In this document: positions 43,599 through 55,189 of the stretch, in pieces
How positions within the stretch are numbered: the stretch's first letter is position 1
Layout: every line of letters begins with the position of its first letter
DNA from: Siphonodentalium dalli
Taxonomy: Eukaryota > Mollusca > Scaphopoda > Gadilida > Siphonodentaliidae
DNA length: 64,000 nt
Reading direction: 5' to 3'
Assembly (NCBI GenBank): GCA_032622095.1
Contig: CP136065.1
Coordinates: 208,364,151-208,428,150 of the forward strand
The notes under the pieces: model-generated
The model's database searches: none
The model's input: only the letters and a program-made list of their open reading frames with translations
What the model was told of the DNA's origin: nothing
Translations under genes and position numbers: made by a program

Positions 43599-45820
43599 TT
43601 TTTTCATCATCGCTGTTTAGAGTTGTCAAACAATCAGTCAAAGGGTGGAGCTGTAAATAATCTCGAATGAGGGCGTGTCTAAGTGGCGACAGCCGACTGG
43701 TGTTATCATGTCACAGTTGATTCGTTCGCACGTGAGCTTTGCTCAGATATGGACAAGTTCCTTCAATGTTATTTTTACAACTATCTTGTGGTTTTTTTGT
43801 TTGGCTTGTGGCAATCACAAATACTGGTGTTTTCTAAGAATTCATTTGAAGGGTTCAACGTTTTAATTTTGACACCAAAATGATGCTACTGCATGACCAG
43901 ATATGATATGCTATACACATAGTTCGCAATCCTAAACTTATATTGCTATATGAGTCAAATAACTTATTTTGATGTAGATCATGCCACAAAGATCTACTCG
44001 GTAGGTCCTTCGTGTAAGAATACACGAAATCATATATATTTCTCCATATATATTATCGACACGGATATGTATATATATCTCATTCATCTTTAGTTAAAAC
44101 ATCCAACCCATCAAATAATGACACACACAAATCCCTACATGCATACATACGGTAACGCCTTAAAATCGACGAAGAACTTAACATATAGGCAAAGATATGC
44201 ATGCCCCAATATCAATTACTTTCTAAATTTTGGGAACAAGTCCACCCCATATATGCAACATTTGCAGGGATAATTATAACATCATTCCATTAGAATGGAC
44301 CTATCCATACGTCCCGCCCACATGTAGTCTGCATGGTTACTGTTACAACGCACCACAAGCCATCTCAATTTCGCTATATCTTCAGTGATGAAATGGCTTC
44401 CGATGAGAACGGATCTTGTGTTTCAAGTTCGCATTTAAATGTTCCAGACGATATCAATGTTTGTTATTTACCCGACATTGATACATTATCAATTATTATA
44501 CCCAGGGATATATTCATGACATTAGAACGAGTGAAGTTAACCAATGCACTAGAGTTGACTCGAAGTGTTATAGGTCGATGGCAAAGTCACAACAACCACA
44601 CCGAATACATATAGAAATCTGCGTCATCACAGAGACAATTATCGAATCGATGTGCTCCTGCAAAGCCGGGTATGTTTTTCCTTTTATCTTTCTGAATTTT
44701 AGATATATGGAATATATCCTCGTAATTTACGGTTTTGACGAAAATAGGCAACATAATCTCAAAATCAACTTGACCTGTCATATTTCATTTACTATACATG
44801 TAATATTATTTCTAATCAGTCACACGCCATCTAGTTTCACTTGACAAAATCATGTTAATCGTTGCCATGTTCGTTTTGTTGTTTTTTTCTAAATAAAATG
44901 GATAATATTCGTGTTAAATTGGTGCTCCCAGTATTTTCGAATGATTTGGTCCGTCCAGGGTCCCACACATGTACGCTACATGTGTAAATGTAGTTAATGA
45001 ACAATGCAATAGACACATTTAACATGCATTGATGATTTTTTGAATAATATTAGTGCACGTGCAAGTATTTCCGAAAAGTATAGAATTAATACTCACATGA
45101 ACATGTCCTCCGATTATCGGTAAAATTTATCCTTATTTATTTTGTTATTACAGAATGTTACAGTGGATATCTCTGTCTCTTTTATTTTAGGTTAGTTGGA
45201 ATGTGCTCTCACGTTATTGGATTGATAACACACTTCAGGGTTTGAAGTTACACAACATTCCATCTGCTCCCGAACATCTTAGTTGCACAAGTGTTCCTCA
45301 ACAATGGCATGTCCCACGACAAACGAAAATACAACCAGTTTATTCAAGTATCATTAATGACCCATTTGTTGTCATTGTTAAATTTTATTACCAGTGATTA
45401 GTATTTACGCAAGCACACAGTGAAATTAATAGTATCATACTTCCTGTCATCACCTAGCTTTATCATACCGACAAAGCATTGTGAAACAACATACCCCATT
45501 CAGTATAGGAAGTGTCAGCATTTAAGGGGCTGTTGGTATTTAGTAATCGAGCCCCTAGCTTAGGTGTTATGGTTTGTTTTGCTAACTTCCCATTCCCCCT
45601 ATGGCAAGTTATAACATTATCGCAAGGTGATAAAATGTTTTCATAAAGTAACACAACATATATATTACTCATGGACACATCTGTTCAACAAATTAAATAC
45701 TAAATGAGCTTCTATTTATTTACAGAATTTCAAAAGTGTTGTGTCAGGAGATTGAAAAATTGAAACAACTCGAAGATACCCCGTTGATTATATGCTGTCT
45801 TTAGTATGTCCTGGTTTAAG
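43599..45820. other. No supported gene
   Basis: There are scattered short frames. One, at 44333-44614, reads protein-like but has no recognisable domain. TATATATAT-rich stretches lie near 44030-44080. Confidence 0.35.
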
Positions 45821-46087
45821 AAACCGAACTAAAAACACTCGGGGATATTTGTATAAATATCGTTCGTCAACCGGACATGTTCCCCATGCGCATTTCAACA
45901 CAATTGTAGCTTTTTAAGACACATTTTGCTCTCGTGTTCGTAATTTCCCTATAGCTTACTATGGTATCTAGGCAGCCGCTTGTGGTGCGATTCACATCAC
46001 TATGCAGGCGTATGTCGCTTCCGGATTTGAGCTATCGGCTTATTGACTATAATTGAAATTGGGGCGGTCCCTACGGATAGGTCCATT
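45821..46087. repeat. Dispersed repeat, inverted partner at 57114-57370
   Basis: About 260 bp shared in opposite orientation, including CGGACATGTTCCCCATGCGC/GGGCATGGGGAACATGTCCG and a GTGGTGCGATTCA segment, and ending in GGATAGGTCCATT. About 85 percent identical by eye. Confidence 0.75.
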
Positions 46088-47285
46088 AGAACGTCTTGAG
46101 AAATCGTATTCACTACCATGAAACAATTACAATACTCACAACCTTCCCTATTTAATGATAGACGTATTTGCAAATGTTGAACATTAGTTTGAATCCAATT
46201 GACATGGAACTAACTCAGTGCCAATACCGAATAAAGGGGAATTTATACTCTTGTCGACTAAATTGTTACTTTATGTTCCACCAATGTTGAGTATTGCCGT
46301 GTTTAAAATTTCGAACTTTCATATCTTAGATCCGCACATGTACCATTCTAGATCGATTGTGTCCAAATTTGATGAGGGGATGAGACATTCATGGTGGCTT
46401 AAACCGAACAGGGTTTATTGACATATACCCGATATAACTCACCATATAAAGAAAATTTGGCACTGGTAGCCCTCGTTGACATGCACTGGTAGTTCGCCGT
46501 ACCATCTTCTGTGATCACCGCCCCCCCCCCCCGTTTCGATTTATTTTCGTGTATTTCCAACTGATACACGCCAGTGTTTTCGATGTGCAGGTATTGCCCA
46601 TAGATTCCGCTGTCTGAATTTTATAAAAGATTCCGCAATTTATGCTCAGGAATTAAACAAAACGCACTATAGAATACCGAATACCCCCCTACGAGTTTGT
46701 ACACCCTAGTTTTCTGCTTTAAACAAATGCCAGATCACCCAGAGTCAAACTGAACATCACCAGGTAACCTCTCCAGTGGGTAAATGCAAAATTGATCGTA
46801 TATACCTTTCCATTGTCTTTTGTGTCGTTATTTAGCCGTCCAGTTGTTTTAATTGTAAGATTGCGAAAACGATGATGAGAACAAATGTCAACCAATTTAA
46901 AATTATTTTTGAGGGCCATCGACGAGGCCATCTTTGACGTGCAACCCTTGTGTTCTTATTTGTTTTGTTGACAGTCGTCTGTCACCTAGCACTTAAATAT
47001 ATATACATACTCTGTGTAGTACATTGTTCAAAGTTGTATGTCAATCACGATATGATTTCCTGTGTTTAAAGCGGGGATGTCGATATGTATAACAAACACC
47101 CTACTACAGGAGGCAGGGCTATCGGTCTGTATGGTGTCGATATAATCCACTCCTCCGCAGTTTCTTTGTAAAAACCTACCAGTCGCCGTCCAATAAATCT
47201 TCTGCTAATTGGGTCGATGCACTCGCTGCATGAGGTTTATATTCCCAGGGAAGCAATCGGAGGGTTGAGAACAACCAGCGGCGCG

Positions 47286-47571
47286 ATGGCGCTCTACCAC
47301 TGGTTGAAACTTGTTTCTCTGATACTCATGTTACCAGTGGTTGTGCTTTCTACGATGATGGCCGGAAAGTTGTTTCGTGTGTATCCCGACTCAGTGAGCA
47401 CCAATGTTAGCCAAGGGATTGTGAAGCATTCTTGGAGTGAAATTGACTGCGCTTCAGTCTGCGGTGATGACCCGAACTGTTGTACGTACTCATTCGATTC
47501 CAAGGATGGATCTTGTGAAACCTCGAGAGGTCTGGTCAGGGATGTCGGTTTGCCAAGATTTCTTTTGATCG
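47286..47571 (+). CDS. First coding exon of a secreted PAN/apple-like protein
   Basis: ATG at 47286 gives MALYHWLKLVSLILMLPVVV then LSTMMAGKLF, a clear signal peptide or signal anchor. It is followed by SEIDCASVCGDDPNCC, TYSFDSKDGSCETSRG. The spacing C-x3-C-x5-CC and YSFDxxxGxC is like the core of PAN/apple-type modules, which bind protein or carbohydrate outside the cell. The donor GGTAAGTTA ends the exon in phase 1 after 95 codons. An in-frame upstream ATG at 47217 would bury the signal peptide, so I prefer 47286. No following exon was recognised in the remaining 16 kb, so the gene is partial or has a very long intron. It could also be a lineage-specific secreted protein. Confidence 0.5.
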
Positions 47572-47667
47572 GTAAGTTATCGGCGCGTTAGAATACATGG
47601 ATATAATATGTATGTGACACGTGATCCTGGTAATATAACTGTTTAATGCTTATATATTAATAACTTG

Positions 47668-48441
47668 ATGTCATCATCATCATCTTTATTTAGGAACGAA
47701 TAAAATCCCCCTCACTCATGTAATAATAAACTATTTCTTTTTCCAGCAAAATTGTCTCTCTTTTTTCTTTCACTTTCCTGAGCTTGTTTATTTCTGTTAT
47801 TTCGAGTTTTGTATCATTAATTTTATATGTCGTGGTTTATCCTTGATGTTTATCCCGATCCTAAAATAGAAGGAGAGTATTTCCTTATGGCTATTTGGGT
47901 CATTTCGTTGATGGTACATTTGATTTTCGCATGATTTGTACGATGTGTGGTTTCAGAGATATTTACCAAAACAATATTATGTTTTCTAGTACCATTAACT
48001 TTGGTTCGGTTAAAGTCCGTTTTATTACTTACTTCTCCTTTTGATTTTAATCTAGTTGTTTCTGCTTATGTTTTTCTTCGAGATTTCCGAATTGTCTTTC
48101 CATTTCCGTCGTGATCATACCGATTTCCAAACTCATTATTTTCCTTAAATCTTTCGATACGTTTTTTTTTCAAATTGCTTCATGTGTTTCTCAATGTTTT
48201 TAAATCGTTTTTTCGTTTCGAGTGTTTCTGTATTTATAGTTTGCATAACTTTATTTTCGAATGTCCCTGAACGTTCATCTAGTTTTGCGCTGATTTTTTC
48301 ATCCAAATTATGTGCGCAATCCGATAATAATTTCACACGAATGTCCAGTTTGGATTCCAGATTTCCTAAATTCCTAAGACCATTTGTCATTATCATCTGC
48401 GCCCATGTCACCGGATGCTTATTAGGGACATGGTAGGGCAA
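47668..48441 (-). pseudogene. Retrotransposon ORF1-like coiled-coil remnant
   Basis: On the minus strand an open stretch reads MPYHVPNKHPVTWAQ..GLRNLGNLESKLDIRV, followed by LDEKISAKLDERSG and ETKKRFKNIEKHMKQFEKK. It continues, after a frame break, with MERQFGNLEEKHKQKQL. Heptad-rich K/E/L sequence of this kind is typical of non-LTR retrotransposon ORF1 proteins. The stretch ends at AATAAAGATGATGATGATGA, like a simple-repeat LINE tail. No endonuclease or RT part is present. It could instead be a fragment of a host coiled-coil gene. Confidence 0.4.
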
Positions 48442-48900
48442 TAATTAAAACTATCGACTTTATTTTTTGTATATTTAATCGAAATCTTTACCTTTTATCT
48501 CAAAATTTGGACTTAGCAAGTCAAAATTTTTACTTTCAAAGTCACAATTTTGACTTTATAAAGTAACACGGGGAGGTTGTCACTAAACACGCACCGAACC
48601 GCCCATTTGGTGTCTAGGTGTGATTTAATGGTCAGACCAGTGCGGAATATCACGAAAACCCTCACATGCTTTTTAAGTTAAAAATTTGAAAATTTGAGAT
48701 AAAATGTAAAATCAAAAGGCTTTATAAAGTGAAAATTGGTCATTTTAAAGGGGTACTGTACACCATTTAAAATAAATTCCAGGTGATAACAACGATCTAT
48801 TATCGATAATATATAGAACACTAAGTAAATTGAGTCGAAGATGTATTCTGTAATAGGTTAATAGGTTATCTTAAAATCAAAGTTAATAATTTGATGTAAA

Positions 48901-48930
48901 TTTAATTTATGGCTGGAGCCATAAATTAAA
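48901..48930. repeat. Perfect 30-bp palindrome
   Basis: TTTAATTTATGGCT and its exact mirror are separated by GG. Confidence 0.8.
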
Positions 48931-49179
48931 TTACTAGTTGCCGTGTACATGACGTAATCAAAATAATTCACGGATAGTGGATGGGGCAACGCGTTGCTCC
49001 AGTAGACTAACAAAAGTGGTATGGAATAATGCTACGTCGTCTGTTGGTTGACAGGCTAATCAGGAAATAGCTAGACATTATGGAATTGAGCTGAATTGTG
49101 TGTATCCTGCAAAATAACCTAGGTTTGCAGATATCAGCAATTTATAAAATAATATTTCCAATTGCAGGCGTGTAAATAT

Positions 49180-49460
49180 CCCCTCTACTCCTTAAAAACA
49201 CTGTACAAATGCTACACATTTTGTATACATATATGTGTCACATTTGCTCTCCAACAGTTTTGGTAAACACACTATGTGAACAGTGCTACATATATATGTA
49301 GTCACTATACACTTATGTGTAGTATATAGCTAGTACACAGTTAGTACAGTTTGTGTGTACTTTATTTATACATGTGTGTATAGTTCTACGCATATCTGTG
49401 TATACACTACACAATTATGTGTAGTAAAAATCTACATACAAGCTGTACACTTTAGGTCTA
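49180..49460. repeat. TACACA/TGTGTA-rich degenerate repeat
   Basis: Many alternating CTACACAT and ATGTGTAG words on both strands, similar to the interior of the element at 52907-53704. Probably a related decayed copy. Confidence 0.55.
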
Positions 49461-49549
49461 ATAATATTGACATGCATTATTTTTACAAATAATGGACATT
49501 TTGGGGTAATATGTACAACTGTAACGTCGAATAAGAATCGCATGGTTGA

Positions 49550-50640
49550 GTCTACTGAATTTAAGCTATCACAGCAAGAATGTTTGTTCTTAAAAGCGAT
49601 AATTATTAGCCAAAAACAAAATCACGAAAAAACATGCTATCATATGTTATGTATGCTGAATGGATCTAACTTCAGCATTGGGTTTTACATGTTCTGCTAT
49701 AATAAATTTGCAAAAGGAAAAGTTGAAGTCATTGTTTTTTAAATTAATAATTGCTTGCGTTCGGGAGCCAGCATCGAAGCCACTTCTTTAATTGACAGGG
49801 CACGAGGATCATTGGAATTATTTATAGCCACCTCTCCCGTGTCAATGGCAAAAACTGAGCATGAAAGTATCATATTGATAACTTTTGTCGAGAAAATACA
49901 GGACTGTCAGAAAATATTACTCAAAACAAAATCACGATGAATGTGCTATCATACACATGGTGTATGCTGAATTGACCAAATATCAGCGATAGTTGGCATT
50001 CTCATTTAGTAAATTGGCAACTGAACAATTATATTGTATAGGAAAAGTTAGAGGCACTAAAGTTTATATGTTAACTGCCAGCACCCCAGATCCAGCATCG
50101 AAATCACCTCTTCAATTGGCACGACACGATTATATTTGGAATGAATCCAAGTCACCTCTCCCATTTCAATGACATGAGAAATAAAATAAAAACTGAGTGA
50201 GGACAAAAATATGATTTTGATAAGTTTTGACAAGACACAGCCTTGTGTATTAACCCACAGATAATATGTTATCATATACATGTTTATCGTATTTGCGGAA
50301 TGGACCTAACTTAAGAGATAGTTGGCATTGTAATTCACATGTACCGGTACAATAAAATGGCAATGAAAATAATACAAACAATGCTATTATGAATAGAGTT
50401 GCAGGTTGTAATATTACATTCATATTAATAATCGCTCTCATTCTGGAGTCAGTATCAAAGTCACCTCTTAACTTGACAGGGAATGAATATCTTTGGAATG
50501 ACTCCAATCCACTTCTGCCGTATCAATGACATGAGGAATGTTTGAAAACTAAGCATAAAATTATAATTTTTATCTGTTTTGAACTTTTGATAAGACAGCT
50601 GTCAGAAGTACGGCAGAAGTTACAGACAAAAGTGGGACCA
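49550..50640. repeat. Three diverged ~340-bp tandem units
   Basis: Landmark ATCGAA(G/A)(C/T)CAC(T/C)TCTT..TTG(A/G)CA recurs near 49770, 50097 and 50453. It is followed each time by GGAAT..CC(A/T)..CACCTCTCCC, a TGACATGAG/TGGCAA stretch and a TTGATAA(C/G)TTTTG segment. No coding frame spans units. Confidence 0.65.
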
Positions 50641-50929
50641 GCAGTTTCTGTCGTATAAAATTTAGTGTACCACCCGTCATTGAAAAGGAATAACTTCTCC
50701 ATTAATTTCAGGGCAACCTAATTTGTTTCCAAATATTGTAAATAGTAATTATTGGTAACTCATGAAAGTTTGGTTCATTATCAATGCCTACAATTCAGAA
50801 GCATAATCAACAGGACACTCAAGGCGTCACTACAAACACCCAGATTATATTTGGTCTCATTGAAGTTATATAATTGTTCTGAAGATTGTCACATATTTGA
50901 GAACGGATCTATAAATACTGTTTGCCATC

Positions 50930-51890
50930 CACCTTGAATAGAAACTTCAGCTCATCTTCGTGGCATTTTGTAGCTACGGCTACACGTAGTAACATATCAT
51001 TACTGTATATTAGTCCTCGACTTCCTGATATGGCACATTTTATATCAGATTATATCAGATATGAAGTGTGCCAATATGCAGTACGAACACGACGACAGAT
51101 GGAACCCATGGGCAGAACCGCCAATATATGGAGTTAGACAATATCCATTACGTAGGGAAAACACGATATACACTATACATAGGCGCCCCTGCGACATATC
51201 GAGAGGCGAAGTAAGGGACACAGTGGTAACATATCGGCGCACCTGAAGCGAAGACATAATGTGGTGGTATGGCGAAGGAGAAGCCGTAGCTACCGGACCA
51301 ATTTACGGATTAGCGCGAGTAGATGTCGCCGAAAGATGACGATTTTAATCTAATGCAGCGCGCTGACGAGAGGGGAGACCAATGGACGACTTAGAAGATT
51401 CACGTTCGCCTGATTGCGCTAGGTACGCCAAATCTGATCAGCCATGAAAACTGCCCCAGGCGAGCCATATCAGAACAACGTATAAAGTTAAAAGGTTTTT
51501 GGTAGCCATCATCAGTCTCCATCGATCAGCGAGCAGTGGTCAACAACTTCGAGACACTTGGACAGCTTTACAGTCAGCGAAATAACTGGAATTACTGGAC
51601 GGAAAGATGGACGGAAATGCGAGGTAAGCAAAACAATCTTGTATTTCGGAACAACGCATCCCTGATGTAGCAACGAAGAAGCACACCCGACGACCCGATG
51701 AACGCAACTAGACATCAACCACGCCGACGGCAGAAAGACGCACTCAACGTACATGTATGAAGACACGAAAAGTCCCCGATCACGCAGACGACAGGAAGAC
51801 ACACCCAACTTATGAAAACACGAGAAGACCCCGATTCACGCAGACGACATGCAGACGAACCCAACTAGGAGAAGCCATACGACGATGAAG
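50930..51890 (+). other. GC-richer block of unknown nature
   Basis: Composition differs from the surrounding AT-rich DNA. Its end holds about three ~60-bp repeats with CGCAGACGACAGGAAGACAC at 51720-51860, then TAAATAAATGATC near 51910. It resembles the decayed 3' part of a transcript or retroelement, but frames are broken and I recognise no domain. Confidence 0.35.
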
Positions 51891-52191
51891 ATATTCCATT
51901 GAAATGTTTGTAAATAAATGATCAAATCATTTTAATGTCTGAAAGTTATATGTCCCCCGTCTTGGCACAGAAGTCAGAATGTTAAATGATTCTTTATGCA
52001 TATCATAGTTTGAACTGACGATATTCTATTTTTGCATGGATCCTAACAGTGAACCACCCATTTTCAAACCTCGCCCCCGCCGGTTGATCAAAATCCACAA
52101 ATCAGGTTCCAGATATTTAGGTCACTTGTACGAATGTTAGTCATTTTTCCCAAAAATGAAATGACATACCGTATGATCTCCAAACCTCAAT

Positions 52192-52594
52192 TTAAGACGA
52201 TCTATCTCTTCCTATTACATGTGTGATATAGTTTCCTGGGTATTGCATAATGTACATTGGTCGAAAACACCTATCCGGGAATGCTACTATCAATTAATAT
52301 TGATTTTATATCAGTATTTTCTTATATGATGCGACTATCAAGAGGGACATAATATTTGTTACTATTTTTATATTTTTAGAAAGTGTCATCGCGCTTGCAA
52401 CGCTCTGACCAAACACGAGCTGCAAAATGTCGGAAATTTATTGTATGTATGTATGTATGTACCAGAATAGTTGAAATATAATCAATATTAATTGATAGAA
52501 GCGTTTCCGGACAGGAATTTTGGATTCATACTTTTTATTTTATACCTAGGAAACTATATACAACTTGTTATAGGAAGAGATAATCCATTTTTAA
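52192..52594. mobile_element. MITE with TTAA ends, copy 4 (shortened)
   Basis: Shares the ends TTAAGACGATCTATCTCTT and AAGAGATAATCCATTTTTAA and the segment ATCAATATTAATTGATAGAAGCG with the other copies. The interior is shorter by about 130 bp and more diverged. A TGTA tetranucleotide run lies near 52441-52460. Confidence 0.65.
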
Positions 52595-52906
52595 AGGTTG
52601 CAAGGTAAATTATACATGGCAAGCTTATATATATTATACAATGTGTATTGAAGTAAGATAAATAATCACTTCGAAGAAGATAAAACATGTAAATATACAG
52701 AGCCAAACTGTCAATGTTGTGAACGCTATCACACGAGTTTGTTGTGGCACAAGTTCCGTGAAACATTACATGAGTGCCAGTGACAAGTTGCATCTTGCGT
52801 CATAACACTTTAACAAAAAAGTGCACAGTTGTGGTTTGGTTTGTATTTACTGCACATCAATACTCAATCAAATAATAATATTTTCCCCATTTCCTATGCT
52901 AGTTAT

Positions 52907-53704
52907 CACTCTTATAACTAATGTGTAGAAACGATTACACATCAAATGTGTAAACCCGGTTAATACACATAGCAATGTGTAGTTTTACATAAAAATACAT
53001 GGACATATGGCCGTTCTACACATAATCTGTATATTTGGTTACACATAATTGTGTAAGAACGTAGAGCATGCGCATTGCAGTGCCTTCATTTTCATAGTCT
53101 GCTACATGACGGCCATATTGTTTGAGTATAATTTTGGAATACAGTTTACAGCGATCGTAGACAAGGAATATAAGTTCAGAATTCCGACTTGTGGGTATAG
53201 TATTATTGATATATGAGGATGTATTTGTTAAAACTTTCATGGCGAATACTGCTCTTATAGACTCGTTTATATGATTGTTGTAATACGGTAATACTAATAT
53301 TATGCAACCACGCCACGACCCTGGTTTGTTCATTTAAAACGTAACCTCACACATGACAGAGCAAATTATTACGTACCATTGTACGCACGCCATGAAAGTT
53401 TTAACATATAAATCTACATATGTCATCAATACTATATACACACAGTTCGGAATACTGAACTTAAATGCTTATCTACGATCTATATGTAAGAATCTACACA
53501 AAATAAGGGATATGTGTTCATTTTATACACACCAGTGTGTAAGAAATTGACCCATTTATTGTGTAAAAATTGTTACACAATTTGTGTACGTTGATAAAAC
53601 TACACATATACTACACAAATATGTTTAAGATCAAAAATTAATAATGATTGTGTAGCAGGGCTACACATTGTGTGTAGAAAACCTACACATTAGTCATAAG
53701 AGTG
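52907..53704. mobile_element. Non-autonomous DNA transposon, 798 bp, 22-bp inverted repeats
   Basis: The terminal repeat CACTCTTATAACTAATGTGTAG is mirrored at the right end with one mismatch. TAGTTAT flanks both sides (52900-52906 and 53705-53711). The subterminal parts are packed with ACACAT/ATGTGT words. No transposase frame. Confidence 0.75.
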
Positions 53705-53711
53705 TAGTTAT

Positions 53712-54506
53712 CTATTAACGTGATAAGATGTTAAATTAATTATGTGATACTGGATGGACTGTCATGCATGATGTCAAATGTGTGGCGAGTCTCAATCAGG
53801 ATTGCACTAGTGGACAAGCTGAAATAACCACAGACAATGTAACTTAATTTACAAAATAGACCAATCTATATCAGTTGTGTAATAATAACTAAATTAAAGA
53901 GCTGACTCCAATAGTTTGTTTCCCACAGGCTAAATACATTAAAAGAAATACTTGTCTCTGATACAGAATAAATTTAGTTACTGACCAGTATTAACTTATC
54001 ATTGAAGCACATAATTATGAGGCATACACACTATGCCTATCCCCTGTCATTGCTGTCAACGACATTAGAGGCAACTTAATTTTAAAGTCCTGCAAATATT
54101 CGGCATTCATAATATTCGATACAACATGGACGGGTTATAGACCATATTCTGTTGAAATACACGTACACCTGAAAACTACTGAGGAAACGGATCGCATTAA
54201 TGAGATCAACGATAATAACCCGCGAATCTCAACATTGAGTTTAGTAGTCCGCATGGGGATCTTTTTGAGCTTGATGTTCAGACTGGAAGTTTTATGATTA
54301 TCTTAATTTGCGCAGCTACGAGAGGTCACATCTCAACATTCCAACATATAACATACAAATGCAACTTTGATTACTATGCATGTGCTGACCATTTCCGTGT
54401 GGAATAGACAGCTGATACAAAAGTTACATCATTATTTATCATTTCAAACTTCATGCTCAGTGTTAGCAAGTACTAATGAAACCCCTTACTGAATCAGACA
54501 TGTCAT
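53712..54506. other. No feature seen
   Basis: No repeat, RNA gene or coding signal was recognised here. Confidence 0.4.
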
Positions 54507-54671
54507 ATATAAGGATTAACTGTCATGTGGACTGTTTTTATGGAGATGTAACGGTGAGGTAAGTGGACATAACTTGTGTAAAACCCGAAGGGTTTTACAT
54601 ACAAGTTATGTCCACTTACCTCACCGTTACATCTCCATAAAAATAGTCCACATGACAGTTAATCCTTATAT
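54507..54671. repeat. 165-bp near-perfect palindrome
   Basis: Arms of about 78 bp (ATATAAGGATTAACTGTCAT to AACTTGTGTAAAACCC and the mirror) surround a 3-base GAA loop near 54588. There are two or three mismatches. A transcript across it would form a long hairpin. Confidence 0.85.
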
Positions 54672-55189
54672 TTATATACATTTAGCGAAAAAGCCACTTT
54701 TGTAAATATATTTAAATCGGAAAGTGTGTCGTGACAAGATCAGCCCAAAATACCCAATAGCACCCTTGGCAAAAGTTAATAGGAACAATTTCTCTTCATG
54801 TTGAAACCCGATGATGTATTAAGTCAATCCTGCGAGAGTCAAAATGCGCCCAAAGCATTACGCGTTCGTCTTTCCAAACCTAATGACGTATCGATGGTGT
54901 TATTAGCTTGGTGTTATGAGGCGTTGCGCATTCACCGAGAAATAACTGCAACTAGCCACGTGGGCGCCGACCAATCAGAATGCTGGATTTAGTGATGACA
55001 ACACTTAGTGTGTAAATATATTCAGATATATTTCAAGAAACAATGACGTCCGACCTGAAATCAGGTTATATATTAAATTGAATTATTGGCGCCTGAACAA
55101 TGGTTCTGCGAATGAGCATAATGTCTATTATGTTTAAACATGATGAATATTCTCATTTTGGTGTATACTTACCGTCCTCTGGTTTATTA

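Noticed and set aside
44333-44614. 93-codon plus-strand frame with protein-like text (VPDDINVCYLPDIDTLS)
   Set aside because: No domain, signal peptide or clear splice donor. A frame of this length is expected by chance in 64 kb of six frames.
46719-46931. Minus-strand frame with FKLVDICSHHRFR, reminiscent of a LINE endonuclease segment
   Set aside because: Only one short phrase is similar. The neighbouring endonuclease motifs are missing in all frames.
54798-54992. 64-codon frame with CCAAT and CACGTG motifs near its end
   Set aside because: No domain is present, and motif matches of this length are expected by chance without a transcription start.
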